From: Phoronis australis
Lineage: Eukaryota > Phoronida > Phoronidae
Length of the DNA stretch: 64,000 bases
NCBI GenBank assembly: GCA_002633005.1
Contig: NMRA01000295.1
Span: 438,240-502,239 of the forward strand
Direction: 5' to 3'
Positions 49,384-59,952 of the stretch are shown piece by piece (position 1 is the stretch's first letter; each line of letters opens with the position of its first letter). The position numbers and the translations under genes are program-made. The notes beneath the pieces were generated by a model, which saw nothing but the letters and a program-made list of their open reading frames with translations, did not search any database and had not been told where the DNA came from.

Positions 49384-50595
49384 CTAGACCACATTCTTTT
49401 CCTGACTAGTGACTAAATATACCGTCTGTGTTTCTCCCTCTTGGGAAGAGACTAAGCTGGCAGTAATCATATTGTTATCTGTCTCTTGTAGCGACATACG
49501 CTCGCCAACCAAATGTTGATCATAGTGTTGCCTCAGACCGTCTGAACTAGCGAAATATTTGTCACACACTGGACACCTGACAATCTTAGATGCATCCCCG
49601 CTCGCGTGCTTCTTCACTGTGTGTCTTTTCAGGTCAGTGCTGGCGATGAACTTTTCATCACACAGGTGACACTCGTATGGCCTCTCTCCAGTGTGCAGTC
49701 GCTGGTGCAGTGTCAGGTTGCATTTGCGGTTGAACTGCTTTTGGCAGACGTCGCACACAAACCGCTTCTTGCCCTCATGCTTCTGTTTGTGGATAATCAG
49801 CGTGGTGCGGTAGAGGAAGGCTTCCTCGCATTGGTTGCATTTGTATGGCCTAACGTTGTTGTGCAAGTTCTTGTGCCGACGCAGAGTCTCCTTCTGAGTG
49901 AATGTCCGATTGCACTCTCCACACTTGTATGGCTTCATACTGCAGTGATTGCGCCGATGGCTTGACAGGAGGTGTGGCTTGGAGAACTCCTTCTCGCAGA
50001 ACTTGCACTTAAGCACCCTCTTCGACGGCACAATGATCACATTGGTGCCGCCGAGCTTGAGACAACACCGTTTGCTGGCAGGAAAACGATTGGCTGGCTG
50101 CTCACAAGCCTCGTTTGACATAACAACAGCATTCTGTTGAATACTATATGTGTGCATGTGCGTTCCGTCGCAGAACGACAATGTTAGATTTACTTCTGGG
50201 TCCCGTTTGGCCATTTTCTTATTTAATTTTTTCTTGTTGTGCTTAATATCTATCTTACTGTCTGTCACTTGCAGAAAAATATTTGTAGTGTCTTTCTTCT
50301 CTACTTCACTCTCGCACTGATCACTCTGTGAGATATCTGCGCTGACTATCTCCTGAGAATTGTCCTCCACCACACTACTTTCAACGGGTAAGCCAGTGTC
50401 CAGGCCTATCGTGGGGATGCCCTCTTCTGTCACAATGATCACTGTCCGAGACTCTTTGCCATTTTTGGACAGCTGGGTGTCGATATAGTTCTCACTGGGC
50501 ACCACAGTCTCCAAGTTCACACCGTCATTTGCATCGGTTACTTGGCTTGACCTCTGTAGTATATCATGGATTAAGCTGTATACTTTGTCACCCAT
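49384..50595 (-). CDS. C2H2 zinc-finger protein (six fingers)
   Basis: An uninterrupted frame of 403 codons. The start chosen is ATG 50595-50593 (MGDKVYSLIHDILQRSS). The open frame extends to 50658 only through non-ATG codons and a stop lies just beyond. The bases before this ATG (ctattcccag) form a good splice acceptor, implying a leader intron. The N-terminal half is acidic with a Lys-rich patch (KHNKKKLNKKMAKRD). The C-terminal half has six C2H2 fingers (CKFC, CGEC, CNQC, CDVC, CHLC, CPVC) with HRRNH-type His pairs and linkers such as HTGERPYEC. It is a likely nuclear DNA-binding transcription factor. No KRAB, SCAN or BTB domain is seen and I cannot assign an orthologue. It is convergent with BLM. 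Confidence 0.85.
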   Translation of the reverse strand: MGDKVYSLIHDILQRSSQVTDANDGVNLETVVPSENYIDTQLSKNGKESRTVIIVTEEGIPTIGLDTGLPVESSVVEDNSQEIVSADISQSDQCESEVEKKDTTNIFLQVTDSKIDIKHNKKKLNKKMAKRDPEVNLTLSFCDGTHMHTYSIQQNAVVMSNEACEQPANRFPASKRCCLKLGGTNVIIVPSKRVLKCKFCEKEFSKPHLLSSHRRNHCSMKPYKCGECNRTFTQKETLRRHKNLHNNVRPYKCNQCEEAFLYRTTLIIHKQKHEGKKRFVCDVCQKQFNRKCNLTLHQRLHTGERPYECHLCDEKFIASTDLKRHTVKKHASGDASKIVRCPVCDKYFASSDGLRQHYDQHLVGERMSLQETDNNMITASLVSSQEGETQTVYLVTSQEKNVV

Positions 50596-51629
50596 CTGGG
50601 AATAGATAACAAGACCAGTTGCAGCGGTTAAGTTTAAGGTATCAATGCTAGTCTTCAATCACACCACCTGTTTGTCAGACTGCAAGACCTGAACTTATTT
50701 AAAGCCTGAATATATCTCTGTCTCAATCAGGTCATGGACATGGGGCGTCAAGCAACGTATGCTGCCTCAGCTAAAGCGACCGTGGCTCTATGGTAAAAAA
50801 TCTCTAGTTTGAGATGAGAAATTTAAGTATTTTGCTCAATGTCAGACCTTGTACCAAATTTTAGAAATAGGCAATACTGGCCATCCCAAATGCTTTAATG
50901 GTCAGCAAACCGAAATTCTCAAGAAATTTTGCACTAGCTCACGAAAAATTAAGTCAATCCCACATTGTTCGCTCCTTGTGTTTTCACTTTGTATAACTTT
51001 CATGTAACAAAGAAAAGTCTGCCATCGACTTGAAAACAGTACACTCATGACAAGCGGCGTCAAGAGCATGCACCACTTGCTATTTTTAGCAGAATCATTT
51101 GAGAGCTGATCAGACAACTTCACTGGTTGAATTCATAGTATTTCCTGAAAAAGCTGTTTTATAATTGGTATGACCAAAAACTTACAAAATGAAACCAATT
51201 CCAAAAATTTGTTGTGACGTATACACAACTTTGTGGAGGAAGAGCAGTTGAATGAAAATCGCCAAAAAATGAACAATATATGATGCTCTATTTCATGGCA
51301 CCGACTGAAAACTGATGCATAAGACAACTTAGCAGTATTCTAGCATACATAACTAATTTAATTTACACAAGATTGTAATTTTTAGTAACATTAATTTGCT
51401 GTCGGACTATATTTGGCCATTTTTTTACACACAACTACAATTAGTCATACACAGTTGGCTAGCTCACCAGTGATGAGAGAACCTATGCTGTGTCTGAAGT
51501 ATAGAGTGTATGTTGTACACCACCTAGGTGACACCATTGCCTAATCAACCTCGCATGTCGGAGGATCTTTGGCAAATTATGCTTAACCCTGGCTAAGCTA
51601 TGAAAGATATCATGTACCTAACGAGTACA
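49911..51629. repeat. Segment duplicated at 51631-54598 (allelic pair)
   Basis: The 5' part of the zinc-finger gene and about 1 kb upstream of it recur, in the same order, at 51631-52611 and 53806-54598. The second copy is interrupted by a unique 1.19-kb block (52612-53805). Confidence 0.85.
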
Positions 51630-51630
51630 N

Positions 51631-52315
51631 TGCACTCTCCACACTTGTATGGCTTCATACTGCAGTGATTGCGCCGATGGCTTGACAGGAGGTGTGGCTT
51701 GGAGAACTCCTTCTCGCAGAACTTGCACTTAAGCACCCTCTTCGACGGCACAATGATCACATTGGTGCCGCCGAGCTTGAGACAACACCGTTTGCTGGCA
51801 GGAAAACGATTGGCTGGCTGCTCACAAGCCTCGTTTGACATAACAACAGCATTCTGTTGAATACTATATGTGTGCATGTGCGTTCCGTCGCAGAACGACA
51901 ATGTTAGATTTACTTCTGGGTCCCGTTTGGCCATTTTCTTATTTAATTTTTTCTTGTTGTGCTTAATATCTATCTTACTGTCTGTCACTTGCAGAAAAAT
52001 ATTTGTAGTGTCTTTCTTCTCTACTTCACTCTCGCACTGATCACTCTGTGAGATATCTGCGCTGACTATCTCCTGAGAATTATCATCCACCACACTACTT
52101 TCAACGGGTAAGCCAGTGTCCAGGCTTATCGTGGGGATGCCCTCTTCTGTCACAATGATCACTGTCCGAGACTCTTTGCCATTTTTGGACAGCTGGGTGT
52201 CGATATAGTTCTCACTGGGCACCACAGTCTCCAAGTTCACACTGTCATTTGCATCGGTTACTTGGCTTGACCTCTGTAGTATATCATGGATTAAGCTGTA
52301 TACTTTGTCACCCAT
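51631..52315 (-). CDS. Partial copy of the zinc-finger gene (probably the other allele)
   Basis: Begins directly after the n at 51630, inside finger 2. It covers the N-terminal half up to the same ATG (52315-52313) and acceptor. Compared with 49384-50595 it differs by three residues in about 220 (Gly to Ser twice, Glu to Asp) plus silent changes. The rest of the fingers is absent. This fits an allele broken by assembly rather than a truncated paralogue. Confidence 0.8.
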
Positions 52316-52611
52316 CTGGGAATAGATAACAAGACCAGTTGCAGCGGTTAAGTTTAAGGTATCAATGCTAGTCTTCAATCACACCACCTGTTTGTCAGAC
52401 TGCAAGACCTGTACTTATTTAAAGCCTGAATATATCTCTGTCTCAATCAGGTCATGGACATTGGGGCGTCAAGCAACGTATGCTGCCTCGGCTAAAGCGA
52501 CCGTGGCTTTATGGTAAAAAAACTCTAGTTTGAGATGAGGAAATTAACTATTTTGCTCAATGTCAGACCTTGTACCAAATTTTAGAAATAGGCAATACTG
52601 GCCATCCCAAA

Positions 52612-53805
52612 TTCAAGAATTACAAACAATATTTAATGATTGCTCACCATCATGTTACACAATACTGAAGCATTTTCAATCAATTATGAGTTGCAATGTC
52701 TATTTTCAGACTCTGCTGATACAAAATGCTATGTGGGATATTTGAGAATATGTTGAATGCCAAAATCAAACGTCCCAGTCTTCAGAATCAAGAAATCTCG
52801 ATTTTGGATTGAATTTCTCTGTTCCAAGATTTAGACACTGTTCCAAATGGGAGAATTTTTGCTGTAACTCAGCAATTCAATCACACTAAATGGAAGTGCC
52901 TTATCCCCATTCAAAAGTGTGAGTCCAAGAAAACATTCTGATGTAACTTGGTGCATCGATGTTCAGACTTTTAATAATTAAATAATTACAGCTAACATCA
53001 CGCGGCCCTACAGGTGGCACAAATGGAGACCTATAAAGATTATCGTAAAATCTCACCACAAGACGCAACATGGTCAACGAGAGAAATTTATTTCTAATAA
53101 TGATCTTTTCCATGAAACATGTTGCACCAAATTGTTTTCATTATGGTTTTCTGTGTTTAAGATTTAGACATTGTACCACAGCTGCTATTGGACATGGTTT
53201 AGAAAAATTCTGGACATTCACAGCGTCGTTAGAAATGTTTTTGACATAAAAAATGGCATTTCTGGTAATTATTTTTGCCCCAAATAAGTGCGATTTTGTC
53301 AGCGAACAATCGTTTTCAGAAGAGACAGGACACTCATCAACAGACCTCTGTGACAAAGGGCAAAGAACTGCCAAACTTTGACTGAGTGAATGAGATTATG
53401 GGAGAACCTTATGGCTATGAAAGAGTTTTGTCATTGAACTATTCACAATTGATGAGACATGACCACCTGTTGCAATTTTCATAAACAGTTGGCAAATGGA
53501 AAGAAATCTAAACAGTCAAGCAAACAAGCCTGAAATTTTTAATTCACTTCCAGTTAATTACAACTAGTTCTAATGAAATGGATACTTATTCACACTTGTA
53601 CATATTGGATAATGTACCCTAACTTATACACTGTTCAGTACGCTAATGCACCAGTGAAAAGAGTGTCATTAGTCTGCAAATCATTGGCGTTATTAACCAA
53701 TCTCTCTTTTCACAGATACTTCAATTCACTGTTCATTTTTCACAAACTTGCTCATAGTTCACTACAAATTATTTGAAGTGGTTGCACTTCACTAGTAATT
53801 TAGAG
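52612..53805. other. 1.19-kb sequence present in only one of the two copies
   Basis: Where the first copy reads ccatcccaaa directly followed by tgctttaatgg (50881-50900), the second copy carries 1194 bp between the same two sequences. No inverted termini, target duplication or coding sequence was recognised, so insertion and deletion cannot be told apart. Confidence 0.8.
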
Positions 53806-54315
53806 TGCTTTAATGGTCAGCAAACCGAAATTCTCAAGAAATTTTGCACTAGCTCATGAAAAATTAAGTCAATCCCACATTGTTCGCTCCTTGTGTTTTC
53901 AATTTGTATAACTTTCATGTAACAAAGAAAAGTCTGTCATCGACTTGAAAACAGTACACTCATGACAAGCGACGTCAAGAGCATGCGCCACTTGCTATTT
54001 TTAGCAGAATCGTTTGAGAGCTGATGACAACTTCACTGGTTGAATTCATAGTATTTCCTGAAAAAGCTGTTTTATAATTGGTATGACCAAAAACTTACAA
54101 AATGAAACCAATTCCAATAATTTGTTGTGACGTATACACAACTTTGTGGAGGAAGAGCAGTTGAATGAAAATCGCCAAAAAATGAACAATATATGATGCT
54201 CTATTTCATGGCACCGACTGCATTCTAGCATACATTACTAATTTAATTTACACAAGACTGTAATTTTTAGTAACATTAATTTGCTGTCGGATTATATTTG
54301 GCCATTTTTTTTACA

Positions 54316-54488
54316 CACAACTACAATTAGTCATACACAGTTGGCTAGCTCGCCAGTGATGAGAGAACCTATGCTGTGTCTGAAGTATATAGTGTATGTT
54401 GTACACACAACTACAATAACAGTTGGCTAGCTCGCCAGTGATGAGAGAACCTATGCTGTGTCTGAAGTATATAGTGTATGTTGTACAC
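54316..54488 (+). repeat. Two-copy tandem repeat (about 80-86 bp) on one allele
   Basis: A unit containing acagttggctagctcgccag and ending gtatgttgtacac occurs twice here but once in the corresponding place of the other copy (51430-51520), so the unit number varies between the alleles. Confidence 0.8.
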
Positions 54489-54714
54489 CGCCTAGGTGAC
54501 ACCATTGCCTAATCAACCTCGCACGTCAGAGGATCTTTGGCAAATTATTCTTAACCCTGGCTAAGCTATGAAAGATATAATGTACCTAACGAGTACAGGT
54601 GGATACCTTTGCAGTAGGCTGGAGTATTTAAATCCTTTCAAATCGATCAAGTACTCCCACAACCAACATTTTTGTCAAACAATCTTATGTTCAGTTACCC
54701 AAACCACAGGCGTC

Positions 54715-55168
54715 CTCAGCTTCTGATCGTCCCTAATACTCTTACATATACTACAAGGTATGACACTTGGGACTAGAAATTACATGGGTGCTTCAATTCA
54801 GCTGTCCATATCAAACACAGAACTAAATAAATTTTCAAAACGGGTTCAACAAACTATGAGCGGTGTAACTGCTCCAGTGAGTTTGCAAGAAATTCGCGGT
54901 CAAAGCAAAAAAATCTTCCCAAAAAACTCATGCGGACTAACTCCTCTGTCCCACGGAAATTGCTGGTTTGTCACAGCATATCAAGACATCGATACCTCCA
55001 CACTTAGCCAGACCATTTCGTAACCTTCTGTCATGAACCGGCATGCCGTCTATTCGTAACTCATCGGATAATTCCGTACCTTACTTGACCTTGAACTGAC
55101 TTGCATGGGACAGGTGTCATACCTTGTAGTATGTATATAGAGTGTTTAGGAGACGATCAGAAGCTGAG
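54715..55168. mobile_element. Foldback/MITE element with about 60-bp terminal inverted repeats
   Basis: The left end begins ctcagcttctgatcgtcc and continues to tactacaaggtatgacac; the right end is its inverse (gtgtcataccttgtagtat to gatcagaagctgag). It is 454 bp and non-coding. It is related to the copy at 16411-17209, which carries a nested insertion. Confidence 0.8.
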
Positions 55169-55610
55169 AACATCTGTGACCCAAACCGGAAACTGAGCCA
55201 TTCCTGTTTCGATTGCATCACTGTACATGCCTATGACTATAGCATGTAAATTTTTAAACAACACTGAGATCAAAGTCCGTGACCTCTGGAGTTTGCTAGT
55301 GTTTGAAACATTGTTTCCATGGTTGTACCTCACAGACGTGGACAAAATGGCATCGTTGACGATGGAAAAGATGCTAGACAGAAACCTTAATTACTCCAAA
55401 AGTATTTGTTTGTACTACATAAGGAATTAACAACATCAATCGTGACCTTCAAAGGTGCTTTCTGTGCTAGACACGTATTATATTTATAGCAGCGTGATTT
55501 TGATGACTTAGCTGTGTAGCCAATGTGAGGCAAAATTTGACGAAAAGCTTGGGGCCTGCAGTGCAGGTCGCCAAATCGAGTACTGGACTGTAATCTGCCT
55601 TCCGTTTAGT

Positions 55611-55820
55611 CACAGGCACCTTTAAGTAGCCCTCAACCATATTATTTAGTGTATAGTTGAGGGCTGATCAAAGGTGCCTGTGGTTCAGTAACGCTAGGAC
55701 TTCGCTTAAAAGCAAGACTTCGCAAGATTACATGAGTCATTGCCGTGTATTTTTAAAGACAGTACGTGACGTTGACTAGATTTTCGTTAGGACCTAGCGT
55801 AGGTCCTAGGCGTTACTGAA
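55611..55820. repeat. Two adjacent inverted repeats
   Basis: First: cacaggcacctttaag (55611) with agccctcaac, mirrored by gttgagggct and aaaggtgcctgtg (55655-55682) around an 18-bp loop. Second: gttcagtaacgctaggac (55683-55701), mirrored by gtcctaggcgttactgaac (about 55802-55820). They share the boundary at 55682 and may be ends of foldback elements. Confidence 0.75.
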
Positions 55821-56073
55821 CTAGCGAGGACAGCATTCTTCAGCGAATCGCTTCGCGTATCTGTCACCGTGTTAAATTCGCTCATTACAATCGGCAAAAA
55901 ATAACTCAAAAATGTAATAAATGTGAATAAAAATTATTGAAAACTATGAAAGAATATATTGTTTTACTTATCTGATAAGCTTTTTTTGTCGCAAAATTCG
56001 TTTAATAATACTTTGCACGAGTTTTTTGCAAGGACGTGACCGATTTTTCAGACCAAAATGGATGCCGGTAAAA

Positions 56074-57268
56074 ATGAGTGCTATTTGGTTTTCAACCCAG
56101 GAGAAGACTAAACTCGCGAATTTTTACGTGAAACTTCGTGAAAGAACAAAAGGGAGCCTTGCGAACACGATTATGTAAGTAGTTTTCACTTTCCTGCACT
56201 TAAAAGTTGAAAAAGTCGCCTGTTCCCGCGACCTTCAACTTCGAGCTGAATTTATTGGTATATAGAATAATTTGCGAATGTAATGAACTGTATTCCGCAC
56301 TAAAGGGTTCATTAATGAACTATTTCAAACACTTGTTCTAAACGAACATTTCGTCAATTTCTGACAATCGGGCGAATTTCTGACTCACTTCGTAGTTCCG
56401 GGTACTGCCGCTAGGGGTGGTCCTGTGAATCGCGTTGAATGTTTGGTTTACAATACTGAAGCACTTCAACTTTTGCTGATGAAAACTCAATGTAAAAGAG
56501 AACTAAACAGTCATTTCTCGTAGTGAGAACAATGATTCTTATATTTAAGTTTTTTTTTACTATTTTGCTTCACATTTTTGTTGGTCAAGCCACTGATAGA
56601 CTTGGGTTGGCTTGCTGCCAGAGAGGTCCACACCCATCTTGCCTTGTTGGTCATGACATTTTATTCAGAATATGTCAAGATAGAAAATGAAAATGTTTTA
56701 ATTTTAGATTAAACAAATATTACAAATGTACAGTTCTACTGCAGTCCTGTGTTTCCAAGACTTTGTGGTCCACTACTTTGAAACATACATGCTTTCGATA
56801 AACTTTTTTTCTGACCACGGGCCAGTATATATAGTTTTTAACGGAACAATTGAGGTTTGCCTAGACTGTTCATAAATCTCACCCTGATCTTTATCCTCCA
56901 GGTAAGCTTTGTTGGAATTTACTGTGGACCAAACCAGTTGTTATTTTCTTCATTATTTTTGTTCTTATAATTTCACTCCTGTTTTGAGTTTCTATCTTCA
57001 TCATGTCTCACATTTCTTTCTCAACAGACTCTGCTTCTAGCTCTTGGTCCAGATCCTTCTACTTTCCTGCTTCTACTGATTCTACTTGCATTTTATCAGT
57101 TATTCAGTTGGACATGATCTCATAGACAAACGGTCAAAGCCTCCTTCATTTTGGCTCTCCCCTCCACCTATCGGACTGTGCTTTTCAGCTCCTGATGCTG
57201 TTGAGGAGTCCGCGAAGAAGTACCATATGCCAACACCACCTCTTAAGACACTGTCAGACAAATACTGA
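56074..57268 (+). CDS. Proposed two-exon gene, small protein of unknown function
   Basis: Exon 1 (56074-56174) starts MSAIWFSTQEKTKLANFY and ends in phase 2 at donor gtaagt. Exon 2 starts after acceptor ttttatcag (ending about 57100), which has a good pyrimidine tract and a possible ctgat branch point. It ends at TGA 57266-57268. The phase fits and gives about 90 residues, with PPSFWLSPPPIGLCFS and YHMPTPPLKTLSDKY in exon 2. No signal peptide or membrane segment is seen. I do not recognise the family. A competing ATG at 56059 gives only 17 codons. Confidence 0.45.
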
Positions 57269-57415
57269 CATGACCTATCTAGCTATTTCTTTTTTCTTTT
57301 CACAACCTTGTAGTTTAATAGTATTATGTCACCTTTGTTAAAATGTGCATAATTTCCAAGTAGGGTAACATTTTCGCATAACACTGTTCAAATAATTATG
57401 AATTATAGTATTCTT

Positions 57416-57661
57416 TCAGGTCCTCGGATATCTGTCTTGGTTTAATATCACAACGAAGATGAGGCTATCTACTCCTTTCGGCTGATTGATGACTTTGGTC
57501 AAAGGGACTTCGAAGTGCTGGAATAACTCAGTGTTGCATAGTAGATACTCCAATGCCTTATGATAGTCAGAAAGGGTTTGGCCCCCTTCCTTGAGGATAC
57601 CACAGGTCTGTGTAAGGAACTCCACTGAGCGTCTGTTTACTGGAAGGTACTCCACTGCCAA
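57416..57661 (-). other. Open frame of uncertain status with a duplicated internal segment
   Basis: An 81-codon frame including LPVNRRSVEFLTQT and KEGGQTLSDYHKALEYLL. The segment encoding GILKEGGQTL is repeated just outside the frame (57665-57702), implying a local duplication. There is a faint similarity of PVNRRSV to the PVNRQSV motif of BZW/5MP proteins, but the rest does not follow. It could be a pseudogene exon or chance. Confidence 0.3.
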
Positions 57662-58698
57662 TTGTCACAGAAAGGGTTTGGCCCCTCCTTCCTTGAGGAT
57701 GCCTTGAGAACTTTATTTATCTGTCCATCATAAATTCTTTTTTGTGTTCATATCACTTGAGACAATTTTAGGATTATGAATATTCCAGTTGTTGGTTTTA
57801 TAGCATGAACATTCCTGGATGGCTCATGACAGGGTCTTCATTTTATTACATTGTTGTGGAAAGTTTATGTAAAAGTTTTATTTATTATATGTCTTTCAGA
57901 AGCTTGTATTAAAATGTTCTATATATCATACTTGTCATCAATACATTTTTGAAATGATGTTTGTTTATCTTTGATTTTTACTTAATGTAATTGAGTGACA
58001 AAGTTAAGCCGGTTTCAAACAGCATGATTGTTAAAAACAATATCACAAATAATATTAATAATTTGCTCAACCAATTATCAAGTTTCAACTTTCCTGATGA
58101 AAAATCTTTAAAATGATACCTCATTTGTTTTTTTTTTCCTGGAGTAATTGTTATTTTATGAAAATTCGAAATCGCAAAATTGTACGTAGTAACTTCTCTT
58201 TGTCGGCTGTGTTGACTTTAAGGTCAATATCTTCGCACAGGAACGTCTAATCGAAATGGTTCTTTGGCAAATTATTCATCATAAAAAGTTCTTTAAAATG
58301 ATGTATTACATGTCTATTTACGTTTCTTAGTTTTGAAATAATAATATTTTGAACTCGCAGATTCGATTTGACAGAATTTTTACCAAAAATTTTGACACGA
58401 AAATGACATTTTCTCCGGAACCATCAGTCCAATTTAAAAAATTTTACTATCGTTATTTTAGTCTCGAAAAGAGCTTTCTAATGATGTATATTACATGCAC
58501 ATTTTCTAAAATTTTTGAAAAATGCTGTTCTCCCTAACTGAACGCACGCCTGTCTCGACCGACGAACAGAGGACAGAGTCAGAGTCTGAGACAACTTCGT
58601 TGACTTTTCCACAGCCGCATAGAGGCGAGGAAAAGCTGTTCAAATTAAAATTATGCCTACTGCCCTCACTTTAGTCTTTCGAGCTTTCTCTCGATTGA
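57662..58698. other. AT-rich spacer, nothing recognised
   Basis: No splice-compatible coding exon, RNA gene or repeat with defined ends was seen apart from the short duplicated segment at 57665-57702. Confidence 0.45.
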
Positions 58699-58887
58699 AT
58701 GAAAAGTGTTGAGCCTGACAACAAGGACCAGAGCGTCGGGGATCTCGGCTTTCACCTGTACAAGTTGCTTAGTAAAAGTGAAACAAACTACAGCGTTGCA
58801 ATTGTTTATTTTAACGGTGTACTAGTGCCACCGTTTGGCAAAATCCTAACGGCTGCGATTGCTTGTGGTGCCACGCTCATTCCGTGA
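58699..58887 (+). CDS. Short open frame, hypothetical
   Basis: Sixty-two codons starting MKSVEPDNKDQSVGDLGFHL, with coding-like codon use in the first 40 residues and GC-richer sequence upstream. It could be a first exon. No partner exon or family was recognised. Confidence 0.3.
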   Translation: MKSVEPDNKDQSVGDLGFHLYKLLSKSETNYSVAIVYFNGVLVPPFGKILTAAIACGATLIP

Positions 58888-59281
58888 TACGTTTCGTTAT
58901 TTTCCGTACAACTGTGCAAAGGTTAAGTTTGAGAAACAATTTTTCCTCCAAATGGGTCCTTCGTCTTTTTAACGGAACTTTAAGGGACTGTTTTACAATA
59001 GCTTAAAATCATACATTGAAGATTTTAGTTTAAAGATGCCCAGTCAGTTTGTGACCATTCTGCCCGGCCGTGTGCGAAGGGTACTACAATCGGTCGGGCG
59101 AATTTTATAAGTCCTCAGCCATTGTTATTTCGTCAATAAAAGGAAACGGAAAGACCGTTTCTTGGCAAAACTATGTTTAACCCCTCACGAATCATAGACA
59201 TTCTTACCTTAAACGATTGAACATTTCTACGATATGTTTTTCACAGTAATATAGGCCTATGGGCGGCGCAGAGGGGTCGGA

Positions 59282-59538
59282 CAAAAATAGTTAATAGAAA
59301 AATCAAACTTAATTCATAAAAATCAAACCTAAATCGTAATTTTGCCTTAGATAGTTCCTGTTTCCACCTACAGGTTTGGTTTTTACGAATTTGATTTGAT
59401 TTTCCAAACCTGCGGCGGTTTATTTTTACGACTTGACTCTACAAGTTAGGTTTGATTCTCCACTGCAAACACGAATGATTTTTAGGAATTAGGTTTGATT
59501 TTTATGAATTAAGTTTGATTTTTCTATTAAGTATTTTT
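59282..59538. mobile_element. 257-bp foldback/MITE element with 51-bp arms
   Basis: The arms begin caaaaatagttaatagaaaa and end with the near-exact inverse ttctattaagtatttttg (one mismatch in 51 bp). The centre contains further copies of the aggtttgatttt motif. It is non-coding and no target duplication was recognised. Confidence 0.85.
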
Positions 59539-59654
59539 GCCCTCTCTACAGCCCACATATTACGAAGCTGTAAAAACCTTAACGTCGAGAAAATGTTCTA
59601 TCGAAAAGAATGATTGATTCGTGATTGGATAAACAATGTGAGCATGGAAACGGG

Positions 59655-59952
59655 CTTTTCGTTTCCTTTTAGTATTGGCCAATTGAAAATGGCAATATAA
59701 ATCAGACTTTACAACTGTTTCAGGACATGACTCTGCGTCTTGAGTAATCCTTTTCGTTTCCTTTTAGTCATTAGCCAATTGAAAATGACAATATAAATCA
59801 GACTTTACAACTGTTTCAGGACATGACTCTGCGTCTTGAGTAATCCTTTTCGTTTCCTTTTAGTATTGGCCAATTGAAAATGACAATATAAATCAGACTT
59901 TACAACTGTTTCAGGACATGACTCTGCGTCTTGAGTAATCCTTTTCGTTTTC
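59655..59952 (+). repeat. Three tandem 95-96-bp promoter-like cassettes
   Basis: Units at 59655-59749, 59750-59845 and 59846-59940, then a partial unit. Each contains ccaattgaaaat, a TATAAAT (first at 59696-59702) and atgactctgcgtcttgagtaa about 25 bp downstream. Units are nearly identical, so the duplication is recent. Whether any unit is a real promoter is unknown. Confidence 0.9.

Noticed and set aside
49606-49965. 119-codon frame on + opposite the zinc fingers
   Set aside because: It is the antisense shadow of the zinc-finger coding region.
51631-52315. Truncated zinc-finger paralogue
   Set aside because: Near-identity extends through non-coding flanks and the copy starts at an n inside a finger, so an allelic assembly duplicate is more likely.
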